Shown piece after piece: positions 1 to 10,401 of a stretch of DNA of 64,000 nucleotides (position 1 is the stretch's first letter; each line of letters starts with the position of its first letter). A program made the translations under genes and the position numbers. Source of the DNA: Neoarius graeffei. Its lineage: Eukaryota; Chordata; Actinopteri; Siluriformes; Ariidae. A model generated the notes under the pieces. That model did not search any database and had not been told where the DNA came from. It saw only the letters and a program-made list of their open reading frames with translations. The stretch is from positions 20,342,610 to 20,406,609 of the forward strand of contig NC_083590.1 in the NCBI RefSeq assembly GCF_027579695.1, read 5' to 3'.

Positions 1-10
1 AATTAATACT

Positions 11-375
11 CATCTCATCTCATTATCTCTAGCCGCTTTATCCTTCTACAGGGTCGCAGGCAAGCTGGAGCCTATCCCAGCTGACTACGGGCGAAAGGCA
101 GGGTACACCCTGGACAAGTCGCCAGGTCATCACAGGGCTGACACATAGACAACCATTCACACTCACACCTACGGTCAATTTAGAGTCACCAGTTAACCTA
201 ATCTGCATGTCTTTGGACTGTGGGGGAAACCGGAGCACCCGGAGGAAACCCACGCGGACACGGGGAGAACATGCAAACTCCACACAGAAAGGCCCTTGCC
301 GGCCCTGGGGCTCGAACCCAGGACCTTCTTGCTGTGAGGCGACAGCGCTAACCACTACACCACCGTGCCGCCCAT
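11..375 (-). repeat. tRNA-derived SINE (Mermaid/V-SINE-like), full length
   Basis: Read on the minus strand it begins with a tRNA-like head (GGTGTAGTGGTTAGC as box A-like and GGTTCGAGCCC as box B-like). It continues through the conserved fish SINE body with the CAGTCCAAAGACATGC core and ends in a (GATGA)-type tail. A 10-bp target-site duplication AATTAATACT flanks it at 1-10 and 376-385. Long frames across it are SINE sequence, not protein. Similar copies lie at 4860-5231 and 29917-30288. Confidence 0.9.
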
Positions 376-915
376 AATTAATACTAATTTGCATAATTTG
401 TTTTTACTAATTTTTTTCTAACTTTGCATTCAGTGTACAACCATCTGTGTGCCGCCAATTTCTATGTTAATACCTTGAAAAATAAAAAAACGCAATTAAG
501 AAAAAACATTTGATCTCATTGATTAATGAAGCCCATTTTGGACCACGTGATCCTAATACAGAATATTACAGCAGTTTTCTAAAAATTAAGCAGTTTTTCA
601 ATCTTTGATTTGTGATATCTCGAGAACAGATAAACATTTTTATTCTGTAAAGACTGTTGTTCTGCATTCAATTCTGAATTCAATGAGACCAGTTTCAAGC
701 TATTTGGATTGAATTTGAATTTTCACCTGATGTGTCTATTGACATGCCACATCCTGACCTGTATTAATGTTTATTACTGCATTAACTGTTTGGTGATGCA
801 CAAACAGACAGACAAATAATCAGTCCAGCTTTCTGCATGGTTTCAGTTCCCCCACACTCCGACCCAGACTGATTTATTTGGTAGAACCCAGTATGTATGT
901 GATGGGCATTTACAC
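376..915. other. Left edge of unit 1, AT-rich, no gene seen
   Basis: No supported gene. Similarity with unit 2 starts near position 423 (matching ~28370), so the duplication edge or an indel lies between 386 and 423. From ~746 the sequence also resembles ~19915 onward, which is the start of repeat block A. Confidence 0.6.
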
Positions 916-1196
916 CATACTTGCCAACCCTCCCGATTTCGGTGGGAGGCTCCCGATTTTAGCCTCCATCTCCCGCCTCCCAATTGTATTTGTTAAAAAC
1001 TGGATAAATCTCCCGGTTTTGGGAAATCCCTACCGTCAAGTTAAAAATACTCCCGATTACGTCCAATCAGAATCGTATGAGAAACACTGCTGACGTCAAC
1101 TGATTTTTAACCAATCAACGAACAGAATGACAGTCACTTCCGTAATGTCGGATTCACCCAGGCTGTCCAGCATTTTTTTACAAGCAGTCATTCATC

Positions 1197-1312
1197 ATGG
1201 CCACTAAAGCCGATACCAAATGGCAAAAATATGAATGCAAATACCAGGCTGCATGGGAGAATGAATTTCCATGGATAAGCAAATGTTCGAGCAGCCAGTT
1301 ACACATTTTAAG
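1197..1312 (+). pseudogene. hAT transposase-like N-terminal exon
   Basis: A 116-bp open exon starts at ATG and ends at a consensus donor (TTTTAAG, then GTAAAG). The 38 residues include KWQKYECKYQAAWENEFPWI, which resembles the N-terminus preceding the BED-type zinc finger of fish hAT transposases. No downstream exon of the gene was found in the element, so it is an inactive remnant. The unit 2 counterpart at 29137-29252 keeps the frame, with two neighbouring residues and one later residue changed. The family call comes from pattern recognition; the GT donor and open frame are seen directly. Confidence 0.55.
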
Positions 1313-2298
1313 GTAAAGATACCTTAAATTAGAATATAATAGACATTTGAGTGTGAAATTAAACTAGTTTTCCCTACCATTTCAGAAACAAACTATACAA
1401 CTTCTAAAGTGTCTCGTGAAGTGTTGCATGACAGAATTTGTTTGGTGAGTATTTGAATAGTGCGGTAGTGTCTTAGTGCTATTTTGAATTTATGTTTGAA
1501 AGTTTTAAGTGAAAGTTTACAAGTGAATTATCTGGAAAGTGATTGATTTTGATGGAGTTTTGAGGTTTTAAGTGAAAAAGATTACTAGTGAGTGTATTTT
1601 GGTCGTACTAAAATTTTGCATTCGAGTGAATTTCTTTGTGGAGTATATTTTGATAGTATGGTAGTATTTAGATATAGCGCCATTTTTAAATTTTGTTTGA
1701 AAACTTTCAAAGTTTGCAAATGAGCAAATTCCTTTGCTGCATTCCGATAGGATTTGGATAGGATTTCTAGTGCTTTTTAAAAATTCTGCTGGAAAGTGTT
1801 TAGTGAGAGAGATGCATTTTAGTCGTACTAAGACAGTGCAGTATTTATTTAATTGAGTTGTTACTATTTTGGTTAAATCTTATTAAAATGTAATTTATAT
1901 ATGATCTGTGTATTTTTACATGAGCTTAGAGAAGGAAAACACATCTGATGCAATCCAATAATACTTTCATTCACTGTGACCATTTTAAGAAACTATAAAC
2001 ATTCTTCTAAAGCATCACTCGTGTTATTTTCTGTGGGTCTCTGTATGTATACAATATTCAGGCATGAGATTTTTCAGCTAAAAATCTTAAGACTTCCCTT
2101 TCATTGTTATTATATTAAAATTCAAGACCAGAGTATTATTTCAGATTTTTCACTCTGAGCTCTCTCAGGCCTGATACATGAATCCCATAACCCAGGGCTT
2201 TTCAAAGTGTGGGGCGCGCAACGTGAGGAAAAATAAACCAGAATAAGTTACTATTGCGGACATTTAGTGAACTTCAGCTAGCCTTTGCCAGAGACAAA

Positions 2299-2530
2299 AT
2301 GGATCGATTTTTAGTACCTAAAGCTACAGTGAGTGAGGAGACAGAGTCTGGGCCAAACAAAAAAAAGAAGGAAGTATGACCACGATTATTTAAAGTTTGG
2401 ATTTTCATGGACTGGATCTGAAGATGCTCCACTGCCACAGTGCATTGTCTGCCAAGAGGTGCTAGCTAACGATGCTATGAGATGTTTAAAATGTGTAAAA
2501 CAAGATGTTTTTAAAAGCACAGATGTTTAA
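2299..2530 (+). pseudogene. ZBED/Charlie-type hAT ORF, N-terminal, frameshifted
   Basis: The ATG-initiated frame starts MDRFLVPKATVSEETESG. It loses frame in an A-rich run near 2357-2368 and continues in the frame opened at 2333 with KYDHDYLKFGFSWTGSEDA and CIVCQEVLANDAM. The CxxC half of a BED-type zinc finger is visible. This resembles the N-terminus of ZBED5/SCAND3-like proteins derived from hAT transposases. The remaining transposase is gone, replaced by a short tandem repeat and the 3' terminus. The element is non-autonomous. Confidence 0.65.
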
Positions 2531-2705
2531 AACATGTACAAAAGAGGTTTTAAAAAGCACAGATGTTTAAAATGTGTACAAAAGATGTTTTAAAAAGCAC
2601 AGAGGTTTAAAATGTGTACAAGAGGTTTTAAAAAGCACAGATGTTTAAAATGTGTACAAAAGATGTTTTAAAAAGCACAGAGGTTTAAAATGTGTAAAAG
2701 AAAAA
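2495..2705 (+). repeat. Minisatellite inside the hAT element
   Basis: About five tandem copies of a ~40-bp unit of the form AAGATGTTTTAAAAAGCACAG followed by a GTTTAAAATGTGTACA segment. Units alternate between ATGTTT and AGGTTT variants, so a higher-order dimer may have been copied. Confidence 0.8.
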
Positions 2706-3455
2706 AGTGTACAACAAACATTATAGGGGGGGAGGGGGGCGCTGTTGTTTATTTGTTCTCAGGGTGGGGCTGACTCTCCCACACTTTGAAAACCCCTGCC
2801 ATAACCTATAGTAACTGAAAGAACAAAATCAACAATTCAAAAACACTTTAATTGTATAAATTTCAAATGGTTTGCAATTAATTGGGATCCACTGTTTTTA
2901 TCGTTTCAACCGCGCATCAGACCCTCATCCAATTGAAAATGTCGTTCACGCACTTTTCTCCCAGGAGAGTTTTGAAAAGTTATCAAGTATGTTCCACTGT
3001 AAATTAAACACAGCACTGATCACAAAAACTAGTTTTAAAAAGTCTCCACGAAACCAACACTTACCACAACACGACTGCTGGAGAAGGGAGAAGAAGAAGA
3101 CTAAAGTATAAATAATCTTTGCTTTCCGCATTTTCAGGACATTTCTTCACATTATTTCAGGAGAAGGTGGTCACGTGACTGGTGTGTTTGAAAACAAAAT
3201 GAAAGTCAGACTCTCACTTCCGCCTGAAAATGACGCACATGGTACATAAACACTATCTGCTGCACTATCATCTGAGCTCAGCTGCATGTTAATCAACAAG
3301 AACTTCATGAAAACGCATAAAGGCTTTCTGTGTCTTTTATTAAAACACAAGTTCAAGTTTTTTTTTTCTCTAAAAGTTAGAGCCGGAACTACCATATATG
3401 GGTATATGGCACTTGGTCCACACCCAATACTAGGGATCTCCAAAGCATATAAACT

Positions 3456-3480
3456 TGTGTGTGTGTGTGTGTGTGTGTGT
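3456..3480 (+). repeat. (GT)n microsatellite in block A
   Basis: Simple GT run; the counterpart at 31198-31232 is GT followed by GA. Open frames ending in runs of valine and cysteine here are artefacts of this repeat. Confidence 0.9.
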
Positions 3481-4845
3481 AAAACTTAGTTGATAGAATT
3501 TAGCGAATTTGTTTTTAATTTTTTTTAATTAATCACACTTAAGTTCTTTCTAAGAAACTCCCAAATGTGCACCACTCCAGATCGGTAGGTGGCGGTAAAT
3601 ACACAATATCACCTGGGAACCGCTTCAATTCGAAGAACAACTAGAAGATAATGCGCACAAGCAGAATTTTCTTGCATCCTACATTTTTCCAATTTCTTTT
3701 TCTCTCTTATTTTTTTTTGGGGGGAAATAACACTTTATTGGAAAAAAAAAAACTCCAAAATGTTCAAAACCAATATAGCAACATCATGTTATCTTTTTAA
3801 ATATAGAGAACAGAGAAATTATTAAAGGGAACAATCTGATCAAAATCTAGTCTAAACAACTTATAATACAAAATTGAAAATAAATTATGTAGAAAATGCT
3901 GTAGTTAAAGATGTCCATGGATAGAAAGAAAAAAAGGAAAACAATGCTCACTGCTTCAAATGAGCTGTACAAACCATCAAGTCAAAGGTTGTGAATGAAC
4001 ATTTCATCTGTGAGTGTTGATAGTGTGTGTTCACTTTCACGTGTCTGTGCACATTGCCATTTGCGTGGACCCCCTATAGCATTTTAGGATAGTTTGCAAG
4101 AGCGAAAGAAAGAAAAAAACAGAAAATCTGTCTCATTGTCCTGTTTTGTTGAAAATCTGACCTTGATATCTGGGATGAACACTGTGACTGTGTCAGAGTT
4201 TCGATGAAAATGTCCCAAAGTCTAGACGTGTTGGAAATTGCATGTGAGAGCTCAAGCTCAAAGGGTCAAATTCAAAAAGAAAAATGAACTGAGTAAATTA
4301 GCCCCAGGAGCCAAAATGAAAGGACCATAGCCTTCGGCAGAAATGGCAGTGAGGGATGCAAATAAATAGAGATGTTATTGGTCTAGTTTGGTCTGTAGTT
4401 ATTTTCATTTACCTAAGGCTAAGCACAGTTGACAATGTAGATAATCTACATGTCACACCCACTTGCACAAATTGACAAAATGGGCATGATTGTCTATTTT
4501 AACTACATGGTTTTAGTTTAAATTGAATGCAAGTGTATTGATAGAGTACTCTTAGATCAGGGTTGGTCATATTTCCTGGTCAACGGCTTATTTCCTGGAC
4601 AAATAAAAACTTAAATAATCTCCTTAAAAATAATTATAGTCGTAAAAGAGATGTTAAAAAAATGATCAGAGACTGAACTGGAAAAGGGAAAAATAACAAT
4701 GAAGGGGAGTACTATAAAGATGTGTAAAGTTGAGAAAATAAGGAGGTAATGAAAGGGAATAAAAAGTCAGGAGATACTTCTGTCAGGGTTTATGGCAGTT
4801 TACAAGCAAAGTGTATAACCACCATCTACTGGACTGAGGTGCAAT

Positions 4846-5245
4846 CAAATGGATGTCATCTCATCTCATCTCATTATCTCTAGCCGCTTTATCCTTCTAC
4901 AGGGTCGCAGGCAAGCTGGAGCCTATCCCAGCTGACTACGGGCGAAAGGCGGGGTACACCCTGGACAAGTCGCCAGGTCATCACAGGGCTGACACATAGA
5001 CACAGACAACCATTCACACTCACACCTACGGTCAATTTAGAGTCACCAGTTAACCTAACCTGCATATCTTTGGACTGTGGGGGAAACCGGAGCACCCGGA
5101 GGAAACCCACGCGGACACGGGGAGAACATGCAAACTCCGCACAGAAAGGCCCTTGCCGGCCCCGGGGCTCGAACCCAGGACCTTCTTGCTGTGAGGCGAC
5201 AGTGCTAACCACTACACCACCGTGCCGCCCCCAAATGGATGTCAT
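4846..5245 (-). repeat. Full-length tRNA-derived SINE, unit 1 only
   Basis: The SINE body is 4860-5231, with its tRNA-like head at the right end. Duplication CAAATGGATGTCAT lies at 4846-4859 and 5232-5245. Unit 2 has one uninterrupted copy of that site at ~32574-32587, so the insertion is younger than the duplication. Confidence 0.93.
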
Positions 5246-5261
5246 TTCAAAGAAAAATTGA

Positions 5262-6010
5262 AATCTTCTTCTTCTGGCTGCTCCCAATTAGGGGTCTCCC
5301 CAGTGGATCTTTCGTCTCCATTGCTCCCTGTCTTCCGCATCCTTCTCTACCACACCTGCCACTTTCATGTCCTCTCTCACCACATCCATGTATCTCCTCT
5401 TTGGCCTTCCTCGTTTTTGTTTGCCTGGCAACTCCATCCTCAACATTCTCCTTCCAACATGCTCTGCATCTCTTCTCAGGATGTGCCCATACCATCTCAG
5501 TCTCATCTCTCTTAGCTTAATTCCCAAGCTCTCCGCATGTGCTGTCCCTCTGATGTGCTCATTCCTTATCCTGTCCAACCTCCCAATCCAAACCTTAACA
5601 TCCTCACCTCCGCCACCTCCAACTTTGCCTCCTGTCTCTTCATTAAGGGTACGGTCTCCAATCCATACATTACAGCTGCTCTCACTACTGTCTCTTACCC
5701 TTCACTTTTGCTGGGACTTTCCTATCACAAATGACTCCTGAAATCCTTCTCCAACTGCTCCACCCTGCCTGCACTCTCTTTCTCACCTCACTATCGCAGC
5801 CCCCATTTTCCTGCACAGTTGACCTCAGGTACTTGAATTCAACTTTCTTTACGTCTACTCCTTGCATCTTCACTCTCATCCCCATTCTCATTGATGCACA
5901 TGTATTCTGTTTTGCTACTGCTCACCTTCATTCCTCTTCATTCCAATGCATCCCTCCATCTCTCCAAACCCAACTCAACCTCCTTTCTACTTTCACCACA
6001 TATCACAATA
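5262..6010 (-). pseudogene. RTE-like LINE, 3' fragment of reverse transcriptase ORF
   Basis: On the minus strand the fragment encodes pieces of the C-terminal part of a non-LTR reverse transcriptase. VKMQGVDVKKVEFKYLRST and ENGGCDSEVRKRVQAGW (5891-5685) are followed by MDRIRNEHIRGTAHAE and LRWYGHILRRDAEHVGRRML, then GRPKRRYMDVVREDMK (5578-5288). These resemble the segment after the RT palm in RTE-clade elements annotated in fish. The catalytic palm is absent, so it is 5' truncated, and it is broken into frames. The 3' end carries a (CTT)n run, fitting an RTE-type tail. The unit 2 copy is 32600-33368. Confidence 0.7.
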
Positions 6011-6119
6011 ATTGAATAAAAAGGAAAAACAACACAAAACAACAAACTAAATCCTATTTGCTAATTTTGTTTCTTTGATAAATGTCATCATAGCACAAGT
6101 GATGTTTCCTAATCTAGGC

Positions 6120-6899
6120 TCACCTAATAAGGTGTCTCACTCGCCTCAGCAACCTATGGACGGCCCTCAGGTGTTGTAGGTGCCATGGCCAGTCATTACT
6201 ATAAATAATGATGTTGTCGAGGTATGCGGCCGCATAGGTGGCATGGGGGCGGAGGACCCTATCCATCAGCCGCTGAAACGTAGCGGGCGCCCCAAACAGC
6301 CCAAAAGGAAGTGTGACAAACTGGTGTAAGCCGAACGGTGTGGAAAAGGCCGTTTTTTCTCGGGATAATGGAGTCAAGGGGATCTGCCAATAACTCTTTG
6401 TCAAATCCAGTGTCGAGTAAAAGCAAGCCGTGACTAGTCGATCAAGCAACTCATCAATACGAGGCATTGGGTACACGTCGAATTTAGACACTGTGTTGAT
6501 TTTTCTATAGTCTACACAGAACCGGACCAACCCGTCGGCCTTGGGTACCAAGACCACCGGGCTGCTCCAGCCACTGTGGGACTCCTCGACAATGCTCATT
6601 TCGAGCATGGCCTCGAGTTCTTCCCGAACCACTTTTTTCTTGTGTTCGGGTAGCCTGTAAGGGCGGCTACGCACTACCACCCGTGGGGGCGTCTCAATGT
6701 GGTGCTCTATGAGGTTGGTGCGGCCGGGCAGGGGCAAGAACACGTCCGAAAACTCGGTCTGCAACTGGGCAATCTCCGCGAGTTGGGTCGGGGAGAGGTG
6801 GCCTCCACAGGGGACCGGAGAGGTACGTGATGCCAATGCTCCCTTTTGAACCTCCGGCCCCAGCTCCGCCTTCTCCGGAACCACAGAAACCAATGCCAC
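6120..6899 (-). pseudogene. Gypsy reverse transcriptase (after integrase)
   Basis: An open stretch of 259 codons with Ty3/Gypsy RT motifs: SGWSSPVVLVPKADGLVRFC, VDYRKINTVSKFDVYPMPRI, FYSTLDLTKSYWQIPL, FGLHQFVTLPFGLFGAPATF and YLDNIIIYSNDW. The catalytic box reads YLDN instead of YLDD, so the second aspartate is lost; the unit 2 copy keeps YLDD. The frame ends abruptly after the palm (RRVRHLIR then stop), where thumb and RNase H should follow. The N-terminal half lies immediately downstream of integrase remnants. No active enzyme is possible. Confidence 0.88.
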
Positions 6900-6976
6900 A
6901 GGGACCTCCTCGTTCCAGAGTTTGAGCAGATTGAGGTGGTAAATCTATCGCGCCCCACCCGTCTGTTCGCCTCACC

Positions 6977-8370
6977 TCAGTCAACGTCCCCGACTCGCCA
7001 TGTGACCTCAAAGGGTCCTTGCCACTTGGCGATCAATTTGGAGCTCAATGTGGGCAACAGTACGAGTACTTTATCTCCCGGTGCGAACTCCCTAAGGAGC
7101 GTACCCCTGTCGTACAGGCGGGTTTGCCATTCTTGGGCCTGCCGCAAATTCTCCTGGGTTAGGTGTGCGAGTGTGTGGAGTTTTGCGCGCAGGTCAATAA
7201 TGTATTGAATTTCATTTTTACTTGGTGAAGGTCCCTCCTCCCAATTTTCTCGCAGCACATCTAGAATGGCACGCGGCTTACGCCCATATAACAATTCAAA
7301 GGGGGAGAACCCCGTGGAGACTTGGGGGATCTCTCGCACTGCAAATAACAAGGGTTTGAACCATTTATCCCAATTACGTGCGTCCTCACGAATTTTTTAA
7401 TTCTATTCTTGAGGGTGCGATTGAACCGTTCAACTAAACCGTCTGTTTGTGGGTGATACACGCTGGTGCAGATCGGCTTAATACCCAACAACCCATACAG
7501 TTCGTTCAGTGTACGTGACAAACGAGGTGCCTTGATCAGTCAGAATCTCTTTCGGGATTCCAACTCGGGAGATGAGGCGGAAGAGCGCTTCCGCAATACT
7601 GCGTGCTGAGATATTGCAAAGAGGCACCGCTTCTGGGTATCGCATTGCATAGTCCACCAGATCTAATATAAAGCGGTACCCTCGTGTTGACCGATCTAAT
7701 GGCCCGACGAGATCCATCCCAATTCTTTACAACGGGGTCTCGATTAATGGGAGAGGGCGCAAAGGCACTTTTGGAATGGCCACTGGATTTACTAACTGGC
7801 ATTCGCGGCACACCGTACACCACCTATGGACATCGCCGCAAATGCCTGGCCAATAGAACTGGGCCATTATTCGGGCTAGTGTCTTATCCTGCCCCAAGTA
7901 TCCAGCCATGGGATTAAAGTGAGCCGCCTGAAATACCAATTCCCGGCGGCTCTTTGGAATCAAAAGCTGCGTGACTTGCTCTTTAGTCTGAGTGTCCTGC
8001 GTCACTCGGTATAATCTATCCTTCATAATTGCGAAGTAGGGGAAGGATGGGGTGGCGTTCGGCTGGAGCGTTTGACCAGCGATTACTCTCACTTGGTCAA
8101 ACGCATGCCGCAGTCTCGTCTCGCGATTGCTGTAATGGAAAGTCTGCAAGGGATTCCCCAATAGAAAGAGGAGGAGCCGGCGGCTCCTCACTCTGACACG
8201 GAGATGACGTAGACGGCTCTGTGACAGCTGCTCCCGCCAATGCGACACCGGGACCTCCCCCTGCTAAACTACGGCAGGCCCCACTCTTCACTAAATGACT
8301 CATTAATTCCCCAAATCCCGGCCAATCAGTCCCCAAAATTATCGAGTGGGTAAGGCGAGGATTAACCATT
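6977..8370 (-). pseudogene. Gypsy protease end plus integrase, frameshifted
   Basis: Several frames are needed to read it. From the right: the end of the protease (SIILGTDWPGFGELM, 8369-), an integrase zinc region (HFNPMAGYLGQDKTL, FYWPGI, CTVCRECQ), the catalytic core with MDLVGPL, LTDQGTSF and VERFNRTLK carrying the D, D and E residues, and a C-terminal part with LLYGRKPRAILDVLRENW and APGDKVLVLL. The second zinc histidine appears to be tyrosine (MAGY). A 2-bp loss near 7530 relative to unit 2 (36210) breaks the core frame in this copy. A non-functional remnant. Confidence 0.85.
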
Positions 8371-8399
8371 GCCTTTACTCAATTTCTCCCCTCGAAAAA

Positions 8400-8735
8400 G
8401 AATGTGGACCGACACTAAAGGGTAGTTGTGAACATCCCCGTGCACACACAACACCTTCGCCAATTGTGCTCCCCCCAATGCCTCGTCTTGCACCAGGCTT
8501 TGGTGGATTGAGGTCTGATTACAGCCAGAGTCCACCAACACCTGATATGTATCCCCTTGGACACTCACCTGTATGCAATACGCTCCGGCCCGATCGAGGG
8601 CGGCTCCTGGCATGTCGGGGATCTGACCCACCGTGCCCACCTCCATTACCGAGCACTGCAGTTGGAGGTGGCCCGGCTCCCCGCAGTACCAGCAGACTGG
8701 CCCGGGCTTCCTCTCTACACTGGTGCTCTGGGGCT
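8400..8735 (-). pseudogene. Gag zinc knuckle and aspartic protease
   Basis: A CCHC-type knuckle (CWYCGEPGHLQLQC) is followed by the protease motif YQVLVDSGCNQTSIHQSLV, in which the usual catalytic D-S/T-G triad reads DSG. The frame is continuous through 9000-8362. The position between gag and integrase is as expected for the element. No separate promoter or start is implied; it would be part of a gag-pol polyprotein. Confidence 0.8.
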
Positions 8736-9628
8736 CACTCACCTGGGGGGGGGGGGGGGGAGAAACAGACACAGAAGGGAGAAACGGGAGGGCACCGCGG
8801 GTGCGGTGGGCCAGCTGGGGTGGTGCCGGCCCCCACCTCCGCGGTGGGGGAACGGGGCGAGGATGAGACACAGGAGGAGAGAGAGAGAGGAGAAGGGAGA
8901 AGAGGTTGTCTGCTGTCCTGCTGTCGGGACAGCCGCCAAATGGTCCTCTGCCAGCTCGATTGCCTGATCCAGCGACGCCGGGCGGTGGCATTGGACCCAC
9001 TCTGCGGTTCCTGCTGGTAGGCGAGCGATGAACTGCTCCAGTACCACCTGATCGATGATTCCCTCGGCATCGCGGTTGTCAGCCCTCAACCACCACCAGC
9101 AGGCGTCCAGGAGTTGCTGGCCAAACGCGAACGGCCGGCCGACTTCCTCCAAGCGCAAAGCGTGGAAGCGCTGTCGCTGTTGCTCAGGGGTGCGCCCCAC
9201 ATGCTGGAGGACGGCCCGGCAAAGGTCCGCGTAGGCCAGCCGGCGGTCGGCGGGGAGCTGTAGCGCGGCCAGCTGCGCCTCGCCTGTTAGCAGAGGGAGG
9301 AAGCGCACTGTTCCACCGGCCATCCCGAGGTCTCTGCTACCTGCTCAAAGAGCGTGAGGAAGGCCTTGGGGTCGTCCTGCGGGCCCATCTTCGTTAGGGT
9401 GAGGTGGGAAGGGCCCGCGGCGGTGGAGTTGGTGGACCCCGCCGACGCGAGGAGGTGCCAGAATGCCTGTCGATCTTCCTGCTGAGCCAACACCAGGGCC
9501 TCGAACCGTTGCTCTTGCTCCTTCCGGAGGGCGACTTGCACCTGGTGCTGGCTTTGCTGGGCCATGGCGAGGGCGTGGACCAGGTCGGTGAAAGGGGAGG
9601 ACTCCATGGGGCTGTTCTTCTTCTGCAC
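8736..9628 (-). pseudogene. Gypsy gag, frameshifted
   Basis: The likely start is MESSPFTDLVHALAMAQQSQ (unit 2 ORF start), a few residues into the 9628 frame. A capsid-like stretch in another frame follows (QLPADRRLAYADLCRAVLQH, RFHALRLEEVGRPFAFGQQL, WLRADNRDAEGIIDQVVLEQ). A shift near 9320 and low-complexity proline/serine runs with a poly-G tract at 8747-8760 separate it from the zinc knuckle. The glutamine-rich N-terminus may form a coiled coil. The protein would have been the structural coat of the retrotransposon particle. Confidence 0.75.
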
Positions 9629-9635
9629 TCCATGT

Positions 9636-9653
9636 CCCCGGGTTTCGGCACCA
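9636..9653 (-). promoter_or_regulatory. Retrotransposon primer-binding site
   Basis: On the minus strand, TGGTGCCGAAACCCGGGG follows the LTR end (CTGCCACA) after one base. It starts with TGG, the complement of a tRNA CCA end. The donor tRNA was not assigned. The unit 2 equivalent has two changes. Confidence 0.75.
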
Positions 9654-9654
9654 C

Positions 9655-9969
9655 TGTGGCAGTTTGTAATAGTGGGAGGAGCACAGAAGACGGCAGGACA
9701 GAACTAAGTTTCGAAATTCTCTTTATTTTACACACTTTTCAGTGGTCTCTCAGCAACACAGACAGACACTCACGCACACACACATCTGGTGTCTGGTTCA
9801 GGAGAGCGCTCTCCTCTGCTCTCGCTCTCTCCTTAAATAGGGCGTGGTCAGTGGGGAAGACACACAAACACACGTTAATTAACATCAGGTGCAGTGATTC
9901 TGCCACTTACCTTCCCTGACTCCGCCCTCCGGTCACAGACCGACGCTTGACCACGCCCCCGCTGCCACA
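9655..9969 (-). repeat. 5' LTR of the Gmr1-like element
   Basis: A 315-bp LTR bounded by inverted TGTGGCAG and CTGCCACA. On the minus strand it holds a TATA-like CCTATTTAAGG at 9842-9832 and a polyadenylation signal AATAAA near 9725, in the expected U3-R order. It interrupts the endonuclease ORF of an I-type LINE. No partner LTR exists in the window, so age cannot be estimated from LTR divergence. Confidence 0.88.
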
Positions 9970-10392
9970 CCATATAACTGGAGATGCAACTGCTTTCTCC
10001 ATGATATCCTCTAGTTCTAGTATTGTTAGCTGTTTACAGGGGTTGTATAGATTAACTACTGTCAGTTTCCCATATGAACTCCAAACCTCCATGATCACAT
10101 TTTCCAGTTCTGAGCGGATTTCAACTTTCCTATATTTAACTCCTGTTTTAATAAAGGTGGCACATCCCCCACCAGACCTATCTGACCGATCATTTCTCAG
10201 ATTTTCATATCCAGGGATAACAAAATCCAATGTAGGTTTTAACCATGTTTCTTGGATGCAAATTAATTCAGGTTTATGTTGGAAATCAGCAACAAATCTT
10301 TTAAATTCTTGTCCGTTAGCAATCAGACTTCGTGCATTCCATTGTAAAATATAAAACATACAGACTAATCTAAGAAAGATCATCTGCATCAT
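9970..10392 (-). pseudogene. LINE ORF2 endonuclease domain, truncated
   Basis: The N-terminal part of an endonuclease/exonuclease/phosphatase fold: LQWNARSLIANGQEFKRFV, then PELICIQETWLKP (metal-binding glutamate in QETW), RSDRSGGGCATFIK and YGKLTVVNLYNPC. The frame ends at the LTR junction after SPVIWC, before the catalytic histidine region. It would nick target DNA for target-primed reverse transcription in an intact element; here it is dead. Confidence 0.8.
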
Positions 10393-10401
10393 TCACATTC
10401 T

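Larger units (their letters stand above)
2185..2806 (+). mobile_element. hAT element with 8-bp TSD, unit 1 only
   Basis: The element proper is 2193-2798. It starts CAGGGCTTTTCAAAGTGTGGG and ends with the inverted CCCACACTTTGAAAACCCCTG. The 8-bp duplication CCATAACC lies at 2185-2192 and 2799-2806. Unit 2 has the uninterrupted site (CCCATAACCTATAGTAACTG near 30540), so insertion postdates the segmental duplication. It carries a frameshifted BED-type ORF and a minisatellite. Confidence 0.9.
916..2991 (+). mobile_element. hAT-like element (old, shared by both units)
   Basis: It opens with CATACTTGCCAACC and closes with an inverted CAAGTATG. Block C lacks this segment and so acts as an approximate empty site (TTTACACTGTAAATTA near 20050). 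The target duplication is too decayed to call. One exon encoding a transposase-like N-terminus is recognisable at 1197-1312. A younger hAT (2193-2798) is nested inside in this unit only. Exact ends are uncertain by a few bases. Confidence 0.65.
746..4800. repeat. Repeat block A (unit 1), split by an hAT element
   Basis: Positions 746-915 and 2992-4800 match block C (19915-21300), and part matches block B (11836-12700). Shared landmarks include TTATTACTGCATTAACTG, AAAAAGTCTCCAC, GAACTTCATGAA, GGTGGCGGTAAATACACAAT and the AACACTTTATTG segment near 3730. That last segment reads on the minus strand as AATAAA followed by an A-rich tract, like a polyadenylated retrocopy end. No credible ORF. The block is repeated three times per unit and its function is unknown. 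Confidence 0.7.
6120..9969 (-). mobile_element. Gmr1-like Ty3/Gypsy retrotransposon, 3'-truncated (unit 1)
   Basis: Read on the minus strand the order is LTR (9969-9655), primer-binding site, gag with a zinc knuckle, protease, integrase (zinc, DDE, C-terminal) and then reverse transcriptase. Integrase before RT is unusual for Ty3/Gypsy and is known from the Gmr1 group first described in cod. The element ends inside the RT at ~6120; RNase H and the second LTR are missing. The unit 2 copy ends at the equivalent base (33473), so truncation came before duplication. The body is more GC-rich than its surroundings. Confidence 0.85.

Noticed and set aside
38-394. 118-codon minus-strand ORF (also 4889-5287, 29883-30200)
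   Set aside because: It lies wholly within the tRNA-derived SINE, has the same translation at each SINE copy, and reads through the SINE promoter.
5222-6015. Plus-strand serine/proline-rich ORFs (also 32476-33372)
   Set aside because: Antisense of the RTE-like LINE, which has recognisable protein motifs on the minus strand.
8346-9020. Plus-strand GC-rich ORFs across the Gypsy gag region (also 37125-37725)
   Set aside because: Shadows of gag/protease on the minus strand; low-complexity glycine, arginine and proline content.
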